This document shows positions 51,443-59,381 of a stretch of 64,000 nucleotides of DNA, in pieces (positions within the stretch are counted from its first letter, which is position 1; the number at the start of each line of letters is the position of its first letter). Origin of the DNA: Streptomyces caniferus. Lineage in GTDB: Bacteria > Actinomycetota > Actinomycetes > Streptomycetales > Streptomycetaceae. The notes beneath the pieces were generated by a model. It did not search any database. It was given only the letters and a program-made list of their open reading frames with translations, and was not told the DNA's origin. The position numbers and the translations under genes are program-made. The stretch covers positions 2,427,501 through 2,491,500 of the forward strand of contig NZ_BLIN01000005.1 in assembly GCF_009811555.1 (NCBI RefSeq). The letters run 5' to 3'.

Positions 51443-52154
51443 CGTGCTCGACCTTGCGGCGCAGCGCCGACCAGCGGCGGTCGTGACGGTAGGCGCGGAC
51501 CCGGGAACGGGCCCGCGCCTTCGGGCGCTTGCGGTAGAAGCGCCTGGCCCAGGGCGAGTTGGGGCGGGCCAGCCGGATCGCACCGAAGAGCGCGACGAAC
51601 GGCACGAAGACCCCGACGACCGCGATCCGGCCCTTGCCCTTGGTGAGCGCGACGAGCGCGAAGAGGAAGTTGACGGCCACGGTCCGCACGACCGTGAAGC
51701 GGTCGGTGGCCTCCTCGGGACTGAGCTCGTTGACGCCGAACGGCAGGAAGCCGCCGAGGATCAGGGCGACCAGGGCGACGGTGAGGATGACGATCTCGAC
51801 GCTCTTGGTCCCCTCCTCGGTCCAGTACACGTCGTCGAGGTGGAGGATCAGCGCGAACTCGTCCAGGACGAGGCCCACTCCCATGCCGAAGAGCACCGCG
51901 GCGACACCGGCACCGAAGCCGCGGCGGTCGCCCGCGAGGGCGATGAAGCCGCCGAGGACCATCAGGATCACACCGGGCACGACGTGGTGGATGTGGACGC
52001 CCCCGGGCGTGATGTTGCGGAACGGCCCCTTCCCCGCGCGGATGAGCCGGGTGACGGCCCGGGTCACGAGGAAGGTCAGCACGAAGGAGGCGAGGGCGAG
52101 CAGCAGCGGCAGCTTCCCCGGCTCGACGATATTGCGGTACCACCAGTGGCCCAT
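51417..52154 (-). CDS. Integral membrane protein, unknown function
   Basis: A 245-residue protein, MGHWWYRNIVEPGKLPLLLA, with GGGGAG upstream of the ATG at 52154. Four to six helices; the loops include TPGGVHIHHVVPGVILMVLG (a His cluster near residue 52) and DEFALILHLDDVYW, both conserved-looking acidic/His motifs that could bind metal. The C-terminus is strongly basic (RRFYRKRPKARARSRVRAYR). I do not recognise its family function. Confidence 0.7.
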   Translation of the reverse strand: MGHWWYRNIVEPGKLPLLLALASFVLTFLVTRAVTRLIRAGKGPFRNITPGGVHIHHVVPGVILMVLGGFIALAGDRRGFGAGVAAVLFGMGVGLVLDEFALILHLDDVYWTEEGTKSVEIVILTVALVALILGGFLPFGVNELSPEEATDRFTVVRTVAVNFLFALVALTKGKGRIAVVGVFVPFVALFGAIRLARPNSPWARRFYRKRPKARARSRVRAYRHDRRWSALRRKVEHVIGGAPSP

Positions 52155-52269
52155 CCCACACGCTCCCCATTTGTCGGGTAGGGACACTTCACCACCATCA
52201 GGCCCCTTTTGACGGGTGACGGTCCGGACCGGCGGCCACCCGTAGCGGGCGCCCGGATAGCCTGCCGCG

Positions 52270-53064
52270 GTGACCGACACCCCGGCCGCCCCGGCCCCCT
52301 CCGACGCCCTGCGCTTCGCCTTCGGGACGCTGACCGTGCTGCCGGTGCGCGTCACCCGCTGGGACCGGGAGGCGGCGCGCGGCGGGATGCTCTGCGCGCC
52401 GCTGGCCGGACTGGTCGTCGGACTGTGCGCGGCCGCGCTCGGCGCGGCACTGCTGCTGCTCGGCGGCGGCCCGCTGCTCGCCGCGGTCGCCACCGCCGTG
52501 GTACCCGCCGTGCTCACCCGCGGGCTGCATCTGGACGGACTCGCCGACACCGCCGACGGTCTGGGCAGCGGCAAGCCCGCCGAGGAGGCGCTGCGCATCA
52601 TGAAGCAGTCCGACATCGGCCCGTTCGGGGTCGTCACCCTGCTGTTCGCCCTGCTGGCCCAGGTGGCCGCGCTGGACACGCTGTACGCGCAGGGCTGGGC
52701 ACGCGGCGCCGTCGCGGCGGCCGTTGCGGCGGTCACCGCGCGCTGCGCCCTGACCCTCGTCTCCCGGGCCGGGGTGCCGGCCGCCCGCCCCGAGGGTCTC
52801 GGCGCGGCGGTCGCGGGCACCGTCCCGGTACGGGCGGCGCTGCTGTGCGCGGGGGTGGTGGCCGCCGGATGCGCGGCCGCCGGCGCCGCGTTCGGCGCGT
52901 ACGGCGCGCTGCACACCGGGCTCGCGGCGCTGCTCGGCCTCGGGCTGGGCGAGCTGCTGCTGCGGCACTGCCGGCGGCGGTTCGGCGGGGTGACCGGCGA
53001 TGTGTTCGGGGCGCTCGCGGAGAGCGCGGGGCTCACGGCACTGGTGGCGCTGGCTCTCGGGTAG
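52270..53064 (+). CDS. cobS: Adenosylcobinamide-GDP ribazoletransferase (cobalamin synthase)
   Basis: A 264-residue membrane enzyme from a GTG at 52270. ALRFAFGTLTVLPVRVTRWD near the N-terminus and the acidic Mg-binding RGLHLDGLADTADGLGSGKP near residue 79 are CobS signatures; LRIMKQSDIGPFGVV follows. It joins adenosylcobinamide-GDP with alpha-ribazole (from CobT) to make cobalamin. It is separated from cobU and cobT by about 3.5 kb of unrelated membrane genes. Confidence 0.94.
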   Translation: MTDTPAAPAPSDALRFAFGTLTVLPVRVTRWDREAARGGMLCAPLAGLVVGLCAAALGAALLLLGGGPLLAAVATAVVPAVLTRGLHLDGLADTADGLGSGKPAEEALRIMKQSDIGPFGVVTLLFALLAQVAALDTLYAQGWARGAVAAAVAAVTARCALTLVSRAGVPAARPEGLGAAVAGTVPVRAALLCAGVVAAGCAAAGAAFGAYGALHTGLAALLGLGLGELLLRHCRRRFGGVTGDVFGALAESAGLTALVALALG

Positions 53065-53096
53065 CGCCCGGCGCGCCTCCGGGACGTCGCCCAACT

Positions 53097-53112
53097 CCCT
53101 TGCATGCAAGGG
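53097..53112. promoter_or_regulatory. 16-base perfect palindrome upstream of pepA
   Basis: CCCTTGCATGCAAGGG lies 33 bases after the cobS stop and about 150 bases before pepA. GGCAGTT and AACTGCC beside it form a further hairpin (53111-53140). The palindrome looks like a repressor operator; the hairpin may be the cobS terminator. No factor can be named. Confidence 0.4.
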
Positions 53113-53263
53113 CAGTTCACCCTGCAGCCGGGCAACTGCCGGAGCCCCGTTATGTGCCGGTGTGGTATCTGACGGGCCTTGTGGCGCCGCCGAGCGTAGG
53201 CTCGGCCGCAGCAGCGCCCTGCGCGCAGACGGATTCCCCGGACGGAACAGGACCTTCATCACC

Positions 53264-54799
53264 GTGACTGCACTGACCCTCAGTACTTCTTCCGCCGCAA
53301 CGGTGCGTGCGGATGCCGTCGTCGTCGGCGTGGCCAAGGGCGCCAAGGGCGTCGTTGTCGCCCCCGGCGCGGAGGCCGTGGACAAGGCCTTCGGCGGCAA
53401 GCTCGCCGCTGTGCTGGAGACCCTCGGCGCGAGTGGTGCCGAGGGCGAGGTGACCAAGCTGCCCGCCGCGGACGGCCTCAAGGCGCCGGTCGTGCTGGCG
53501 GTCGGCCTCGGCGAGGCACCGGGCAAGGGCGACGGCTACGACACCGAGGCGCTGCGCCGCGCCGCGGGCAGCGCCGCCCGCGCGCTGACCGGCACCAAGA
53601 AGGCCGGCTTCGCGCTGCCCCTGGAGGACGCCGAGGCGGCCGCCGCGGTGAGCGAGGGCGCGCTGCTCGGCGCGTACTCCTTCACCGCCTACCGCAGCAA
53701 CGGCAACGGGCAGGGCGCCAAGAAGAACGACGCCAAGTCGGCGCCGCTGGCGGAGGCCGCGATCCTCGGCGCCAAGCCGCGCGACAAGGAGTTCAAGGCC
53801 GCCGCCGAGCGCGCCCAGGCGCTGGCCGCGGAGATCAACCGCGCCCGCGACCTGATCAACATGCCCCCCAACGACCTCGACCCGAAGGCCTTCGCGGCCG
53901 AGGCGCAGGCCGCGGCCAAGGAGTTCGGCCTCAAGGTCGAGGTACTGGACGAGAAGGCGCTCAAGAAGGGCGGCTACGGCGGCCTGCTGGGCGTCGGCCA
54001 GGGCGCGGAGGCCCCGCCGCGGCTGGTGCGGATCGCGCACACCCACCCCAAGGCCGACAAGACGCTGGCGCTGGTCGGCAAGGGCATCACCTACGACTCG
54101 GGCGGCATCTCGCTCAAGCCGGCCGGCCACAACGAGACCATGAAGTGCGACATGAGCGGTGCCGCCGCGGTGTTCGCCGCGGTCGTGGCCGCCGCCCGGC
54201 TGGGCCTGCAGGTGAACGTCACCGGCTGGCTGGCGCTCGCCGAGAACATGCCGTCGGGCTCCGCCACCCGCCCCGGTGACGTGCTGACCATGTACAGCGG
54301 CAAGACCGTCGAGGTGCTCAACACCGACGCCGAGGGCCGTCTGGTGCTGGCCGACGCCCTGACCCGCGCCTCGGAGGAGACCCCGGACGCGATCGTGGAC
54401 GTCGCCACCCTGACCGGCGCGATGGTGCTGGCGCTGGGCAACCGCACCTTCGGGATCATGGCCAACGACGACGCTTTCCGTACCTCGATCCACGAGATCG
54501 CGGAGGAGGTCGGCGAGCAGTCCTGGCCGATGCCGATGCCGGCCGAGCTGCGCAAGGGCATGGACTCCCCGGTCGCCGACATCGCCAACATGGGCGAGCG
54601 GATGGGCGGCGGCCTGGTCGCCGGGCTCTTCCTGCAGGAGTTCGTCGGCGAGGGCATCACCTGGGCCCACCTGGACATCGCGGGCCCGGCCTTCCACGAG
54701 GGCGCGCCCTGGGGCTACACCCCCAAGGGCGGCACGGGATCCGCGGTGCGCACCCTGGTACGGCTGGCGGAGCGTACCGCCGCGGGCGACCTGGGCTGA
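53264..54799 (+). CDS. pepA: Leucyl aminopeptidase (M17)
   Basis: The GTG at 53264 gives VTALTLSTSSAATVRADAVV, 511 residues. It is a dinuclear-metal aminopeptidase: GKGITYDSGGISLKP near residue 275 (metal Lys/Asp), MKCDMSGAA with a further metal Asp near residue 295, and the NTDAEGRLVLADAL signature near residue 350. The N-terminal domain (about 1-180) is the less conserved regulatory half. It cleaves N-terminal amino acids from peptides in the cytoplasm. Confidence 0.95.
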   Translation: MTALTLSTSSAATVRADAVVVGVAKGAKGVVVAPGAEAVDKAFGGKLAAVLETLGASGAEGEVTKLPAADGLKAPVVLAVGLGEAPGKGDGYDTEALRRAAGSAARALTGTKKAGFALPLEDAEAAAAVSEGALLGAYSFTAYRSNGNGQGAKKNDAKSAPLAEAAILGAKPRDKEFKAAAERAQALAAEINRARDLINMPPNDLDPKAFAAEAQAAAKEFGLKVEVLDEKALKKGGYGGLLGVGQGAEAPPRLVRIAHTHPKADKTLALVGKGITYDSGGISLKPAGHNETMKCDMSGAAAVFAAVVAAARLGLQVNVTGWLALAENMPSGSATRPGDVLTMYSGKTVEVLNTDAEGRLVLADALTRASEETPDAIVDVATLTGAMVLALGNRTFGIMANDDAFRTSIHEIAEEVGEQSWPMPMPAELRKGMDSPVADIANMGERMGGGLVAGLFLQEFVGEGITWAHLDIAGPAFHEGAPWGYTPKGGTGSAVRTLVRLAERTAAGDLG

Positions 54800-54842
54800 C
54801 GGTCAACCCGGGGAGCTTCCTCCCCCTTGCCGGTTATTTCCG

Positions 54843-54873
54843 TACGGCCCCGGGCATACCGCCCGGGGCCGTA
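54843..54873 (+). terminator. Terminator after pepA
   Basis: Arms TACGGCCCCGGGC (54843-54855) and GCCCGGGGCCGTA (54861-54873) pair perfectly 44 bases after the pepA stop. The remaining 250 bases to lpd hold no gene; a TTGAAC hexamer at 54990-54995 is a weak -35 candidate for the lpd operon. Confidence 0.75.
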
Positions 54874-55124
54874 GGTGCGTCCGCGCCCCGTGTTCGCCCT
54901 CGACGAAATCCGCACGCCAGTACGCACCAGTAACCCCTATGGGGCGGCTGATCGTCCGCCCCGAGTCCGGCCCGCCGTCCCGGCTTCGTTGAACAAGTGC
55001 GAAGATGGGTTCTCGGCAGGACAGGGCCCCCCTTACCCAGGGCCGAAGTAAAAGCGGCCGAACCACAGCCGCCGCCCGGTCATTGGAGACCGGCTCCGGC
55101 GTACCCATGCATGGAGGACGTGAC

Positions 55125-56513
55125 GTGGCGAACGACGCCAGCACCGTTTTCGACCTAGTGATCCTCGGAGGCGGTAGCGGTGGTTACGCCGCTGCCCTGC
55201 GCGGGGCGCAGCTGGGCCTGGACGTCGCCCTGATCGAGAAGGGCAAGGTCGGCGGCACCTGCCTGCACAACGGCTGCATCCCCACCAAGGCTCTGCTGCA
55301 CGCCGGTGAGATCGCCGACCAGGCTCGCGAGAGCGAGCAGTTCGGTGTCAAGGCCACCTTCGAGGGCATCGACATCGAGGCGGTCCACAAGTACAAGGAC
55401 GAGGTCATCTCGGGCCTGTACAAGGGCCTGCAGGGCCTGATCGCCTCCCGCAAGGTGACGTACATCGAGGGCGAGGGCCGGCTCTCCTCCCCGACCTCCG
55501 TCGATGTGAACGGCCAGCGTGTCCAGGGCCGCCACGTCCTGCTGGCGACCGGCTCCGTGCCGAAGTCGCTGCCGGGCCTGGAGATCGACGGCAACCGCAT
55601 CATCTCCTCGGACCACGCGCTCACGCTGGACCGCGTGCCGAAGTCCGCGATCGTGCTGGGCGGCGGCGTCATCGGCGTCGAGTTCGCCTCCGCGTGGAAG
55701 TCCTTCGGCACCGACGTGACCATCATCGAGGGCCTCAAGCACCTCGTCCCGGTCGAGGACGAGAACAGCTCCAAGCTGCTGGAGCGTGCCTTCCGCAAGC
55801 GTGGCATCAAGTTCAACCTCGGCACCTTCTTCGACAAGGCCGAGTACACCGCCGACGGCGTGAAGGTCACCCTCGCCGACGGCAAGACCTTCGAGGCCGA
55901 GGTGCTCCTGGTCGCGATCGGCCGCGGGCCGGTCTCGGCGGGCCTGGGCTACGAGGAGCAGGGCGTCGCGATGGACCGCGGCTACGTCCTCGTCGACGAG
56001 TACATGCAGACCAACGTGCCGACCATCTCGGCCGTCGGTGACCTCGTTCCCACCCTCCAGCTCGCGCACGTCGGCTTCGCCGAGGGCATGCTGGTGGCGG
56101 AGCGGCTGGCCGGTCAGAAGACCGTGCCGATCGACTACGACGGCGTGCCGCGCGTCACGTACTGCCACCCCGAGGTCGCTTCGGTGGGCATCACCGAGGC
56201 CAAGGCCAAGGAGCTGTACGGCGCCGACAAGGTCGTCGCTCTCAAGTACAACCTCGCGGGCAACGGCAAGAGCAAGATCCTCAAGACCACGGGCGAGATC
56301 AAGCTCGTCCAGGTCAAGGACGGTGCCGTGGTCGGCGTCCACATGGTCGGTGACCGTATGGGCGAGCAGGTCGGTGAGGCCCAGCTGGTCTACAACTGGG
56401 AGGCCCTGCCGGCCGAGGTTGCGCAGCTCGTGCACGCGCACCCGACGCAGAACGAGGCCCTCGGCGAGGCCCACCTGGCCCTGGCCGGCAAGCCTCTCCA
56501 CTCCCACGACTGA
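55125..56513 (+). CDS. lpdA: Dihydrolipoyl dehydrogenase (E3)
   Basis: The GTG at 55125 has GGAGG upstream and gives VANDASTVFDLVILGGGSGG, 462 residues. The FAD-binding GGGSGGYAAALRGAQ, the redox-active disulfide GGTCLHNGCIPTKA (two Cys near residue 43), the NAD-binding VLGGGVIGVEFASAW near residue 178, and the C-terminal HAHPTQNEALGEAHL with catalytic His-Glu are all present. It re-oxidises dihydrolipoamide of the E2 encoded 55 bases downstream. Confidence 0.97.
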   Translation: MANDASTVFDLVILGGGSGGYAAALRGAQLGLDVALIEKGKVGGTCLHNGCIPTKALLHAGEIADQARESEQFGVKATFEGIDIEAVHKYKDEVISGLYKGLQGLIASRKVTYIEGEGRLSSPTSVDVNGQRVQGRHVLLATGSVPKSLPGLEIDGNRIISSDHALTLDRVPKSAIVLGGGVIGVEFASAWKSFGTDVTIIEGLKHLVPVEDENSSKLLERAFRKRGIKFNLGTFFDKAEYTADGVKVTLADGKTFEAEVLLVAIGRGPVSAGLGYEEQGVAMDRGYVLVDEYMQTNVPTISAVGDLVPTLQLAHVGFAEGMLVAERLAGQKTVPIDYDGVPRVTYCHPEVASVGITEAKAKELYGADKVVALKYNLAGNGKSKILKTTGEIKLVQVKDGAVVGVHMVGDRMGEQVGEAQLVYNWEALPAEVAQLVHAHPTQNEALGEAHLALAGKPLHSHD

Positions 56514-56568
56514 CCCCAGTCCCGGGCGCGACCACATCCGCACCACTTTGTAAGGAGCAACTGAAACC

Positions 56569-58290
56569 ATGGCGGTTTCCGTAACCCTGCCGGCGCTCGG
56601 CGAGAGCGTCACCGAGGGCACCGTCACTCGCTGGCTCAAGGCCGAGGGTGAGCGCGTCGAGGCCGACGAGCCGCTGCTCGAGGTGTCGACCGACAAGGTC
56701 GACACCGAGATCCCGGCCCCGGCCGCCGGTGTCCTGTCCGCCATCAAGGTGGCCGAGGACGAGACCGTGGAGGTCGGCGCCGAGCTGGCCCTCATCGACG
56801 ACGGCAGCGGTGCGCCCGCGGCCGAGGCGGCCCCGGCCGCCGCCGAGGCGCCCGCGGCCGAGCCGCAGCCCGAGCCCGCCCCGGCTCCGGCCGCCGAGGC
56901 CCCCGCCGCCGCCCCCGCGGGTGGCGCCGAGGGCACCGACGTCGTCCTCCCCGCGCTCGGCGAGAGCGTCACCGAGGGCACCGTCACCCGCTGGCTGAAG
57001 GAGGTCGGCGAGGAGGTCCAGGCCGACGAGCCGCTGCTGGAGGTCTCCACCGACAAGGTCGACACCGAGATCCCGGCGCCGACGTCCGGCACCCTGCTGG
57101 AGATCGTCGTCGGTGAGGACGAGACCGCCGAGGTCGGCGCCAAGCTCGCCGTCATCGGTGCGGCCGGCGCCGCTCCGGCCGCCGCCCCGGCTCCCGCCGC
57201 TCCGGCCCCGGCCGCCGCTCCGGAGCCCGCTCCGGCTCCGGCACCCGCCCCGGCCCCGGCTCCGGCCGCCGCTGCCCCGGCCCCCGCTCCGGCCGCTCCG
57301 GCTCCGGCTGCTCCGGCCCCCAAGCCGGCCGCTGCCGCGCCGGCTCCGGCCGCCGGTGAGGGCGACGGCGCCTACGTCACCCCGCTGGTGCGCAAGCTCG
57401 CCGCGGAGAACGGCGTCGACCTGTCCACGGTCAAGGGCACCGGTGTCGGTGGCCGGATCCGCAAGCAGGACGTCATCGCCGCCGCCGAGGCCGCCAAGGC
57501 CGCCGCGCCGGCTCCGGCCGCCGCCCCGGCCGCCGCCTCCAAGGCCCCGGTCATCGAGGCGTCGCCGCTGCGCGGCCAGACCGTCAAGATGCCGCGGATG
57601 CGCAAGGTCATCGGCGACAACATGATGAAGGCCCTGCACGGCCAGGCGCAGCTGACCTCCGTGGTCGAGGTGGACATCACCAAGATCATGCGGATGCGCA
57701 ACAAGGCCAAGGACGCGTTCGCGCAGCGCGAGGGCGTCAAGCTCTCCCCGATGCCGTTCTTCGTCAAGGCCGCGGTCCAGGCGCTGAAGGCCCACCCGGT
57801 CGTCAACGCCCGGATCAACGAGGACGAGGGCACCATCACCTACTTCGACACCGAGAACGTCGGTATCGCGGTGGACGCGGAGAAGGGCCTGATGACCCCG
57901 GTCATCAAGGACGCCGGTGACCTCAACATCGCCGGTATCGCCCGCAAGACGGCGGACCTGGCGGGCAAGGTCCGCGCGAACAAGATCACGCCGGACGAGC
58001 TGTCCGGTGCGACCTTCACCATCAGCAACACCGGTTCGCGCGGCGCCCTGTTCGACACCGTCATCGTGCCCCCGAACCAGGTCGGCATCCTGGGCATCGG
58101 TGCGACCGTCAAGCGCCCGGTGGTCATCAACCACCCGGAGCTCGGCGAGACCATCGCGGTGCGCGACATGACCTACCTGGCGCTCTCCTACGACCACCGT
58201 CTGGTGGACGGCGCGGACGCCGCCCGCTACCTGACCACGGTCAAGCAGATCCTGGAGGCCGCCGAGTTCGAGACCGAGATCGGTCTCTGA
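56569..58290 (+). CDS. sucB: Dihydrolipoamide acyltransferase (E2) with two lipoyl domains
   Basis: A 573-residue E2. Two lipoyl domains (about 1-78 and 126-204) each carry [14 protein letters not shown] with the lipoylated Lys and are almost identical even in nucleotides. Ala/Pro linkers join them to a peripheral-subunit-binding domain ([20 protein letters not shown], about 263-300) and the catalytic core, with [16 protein letters not shown] holding the active His/Asp. Named sucB by convention, but in actinobacteria this E2 serves both pyruvate and 2-oxoglutarate dehydrogenase; aceE nearby supports that. The ATG has AAGGAG upstream. Confidence 0.93.
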   Translation: MAVSVTLPALGESVTEGTVTRWLKAEGERVEADEPLLEVSTDKVDTEIPAPAAGVLSAIKVAEDETVEVGAELALIDDGSGAPAAEAAPAAAEAPAAEPQPEPAPAPAAEAPAAAPAGGAEGTDVVLPALGESVTEGTVTRWLKEVGEEVQADEPLLEVSTDKVDTEIPAPTSGTLLEIVVGEDETAEVGAKLAVIGAAGAAPAAAPAPAAPAPAAAPEPAPAPAPAPAPAPAAAAPAPAPAAPAPAAPAPKPAAAAPAPAAGEGDGAYVTPLVRKLAAENGVDLSTVKGTGVGGRIRKQDVIAAAEAAKAAAPAPAAAPAAASKAPVIEASPLRGQTVKMPRMRKVIGDNMMKALHGQAQLTSVVEVDITKIMRMRNKAKDAFAQREGVKLSPMPFFVKAAVQALKAHPVVNARINEDEGTITYFDTENVGIAVDAEKGLMTPVIKDAGDLNIAGIARKTADLAGKVRANKITPDELSGATFTISNTGSRGALFDTVIVPPNQVGILGIGATVKRPVVINHPELGETIAVRDMTYLALSYDHRLVDGADAARYLTTVKQILEAAEFETEIGL

Positions 58291-58318
58291 GTCCGGCAGT
58301 CACGCCATAGGTGTGCGC

Positions 58319-58361
58319 AAGGGGTCGGCCCCGGTTCGAATGAGCCGGGGCCGGCCCCTTT
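58319..58361 (+). terminator. Terminator after the E2 gene
   Basis: AAGGGGTCGGCCCCGG and CCGGGGCCGGCCCCTT form a 16-base stem with one mismatch, around an 11-base loop, 30 bases after the E2 stop, with TTTGCG following. Confidence 0.75.
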
Positions 58362-58473
58362 GCGCGTCCTCGGCCCCGTATCGCCCGGACCCTCCCCCGG
58401 CTGCCGCTGGGGGTGCCCCCGGTCCGTCCCGGATAATGGCCCCCTCGCCACCACGCGCTCTGAAGGAGCCCTC

Positions 58474-59097
58474 ATGACCCCGCCCGTCGTCCATTCGCTG
58501 CGCGAGCAGATCCGCGAGCACATCCTCGAGGGGATCGTCAGCGGCCGCTGGCAGCCGGGCGAGCGGATCGTGGAGCGGCGGATCGCGGTGGAGCTGGAGG
58601 TCAGCCAGACGCCCGTACGCGAGGCGCTGCGGGAGCTGGAGTCGCTGCAGCTGATCGAATCGGCGCCGAACAAGGGCGTACGGGTGCGGAATCTGACCGC
58701 GGACGACCTCAAGGAGAGCTACCCGGTGCGGGCCGGGCTGGAGCAGGTGGCCGCCGAACTCGCCGCCGGGCGGCTGGCCGAGGACACCGCGGCGCTGGAG
58801 CGCGAGGTGGCGGCGCTGCGCGAGGCGGACCTGACGGGTGACGGGGAGGCGCAGGTGCGGCACACGGTGGCCTTCCACCGGGAGGTCGTACGGGCCGCCG
58901 GGAACGCCGTGCTGCTGCACACCTGGGAGTCGCTGGGCATCGAGGTCTGGACGACGCTGTCGATCCGCTGGTTCAGCCCGGAACCGCGCTCGCACGCCCA
59001 GGACCACCAGGAGATCGTGGACGCCTTCCGGCGGCGCGACCCGAAGATCGGCGCCTTGCTCAAGTCACACGTCCTGAGCTGCGCACCTCGGGTCTGA
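58474..59097 (+). CDS. GntR-family (FadR subfamily, FCD) transcriptional regulator
   Basis: A 207-residue regulator from ATG 58474 with GAAGGAG upstream. The winged helix-turn-helix is at about residues 8-72 (EHILEGIVSGRWQPGERIVE, then VSQTPVREALRELESLQLIE). The FCD effector domain (about 80-205) contains metal/acid-binding residues D..R, H near residue 130 (VRHTVAFHREVV) and H170/H194-type positions (SHAQDHQEIVDAFRRRD). FCD members typically respond to carboxylic acids. Lying between lpd-E2 and aceE, it likely controls this pathway. Confidence 0.9.
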   Translation: MTPPVVHSLREQIREHILEGIVSGRWQPGERIVERRIAVELEVSQTPVREALRELESLQLIESAPNKGVRVRNLTADDLKESYPVRAGLEQVAAELAAGRLAEDTAALEREVAALREADLTGDGEAQVRHTVAFHREVVRAAGNAVLLHTWESLGIEVWTTLSIRWFSPEPRSHAQDHQEIVDAFRRRDPKIGALLKSHVLSCAPRV

Positions 59098-59211
59098 CGG
59101 ACCCTCCGGACGGCATTTCCGAGCCCTCCCGGACGGGGTGAGGAACCCGCTCCCCGACTGGCACGCCGTGCCCGAAAATGCGGCACCCCGTGCCGACCTG
59201 CGGTTTTTCGT

Positions 59212-59250
59212 CTCTGATCGTTGATCGATCATCGATCAGAGGCGTATCGT
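59212..59250 (+). promoter_or_regulatory. Near-perfect palindrome overlapping a promoter upstream of aceE
   Basis: Bases 59212-59241 form a 30-base palindrome with core TTGATCGATCATCGATCA and one symmetric mismatch pair. It contains a possible -35 box TTGATC (59221-59226) with a -10 box TATCGT (59245-59250) at 18 bases spacing. A repressor bound here would block the promoter; the GntR-family gene ends 115 bases upstream. aceE starts at 59382. Confidence 0.6.
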
Positions 59251-59381
59251 CTTCCGACGGGGCGCGACAACCCTGCCTGCCGAACTCGTAGGGGGTGTCG
59301 TCGAGGCCCGTCCACCCTGTAGGACGCGGCCCGACACCGACGGCACCCCCGAGCTACCCCCCGTCCGGAAAGGGGCCACCC

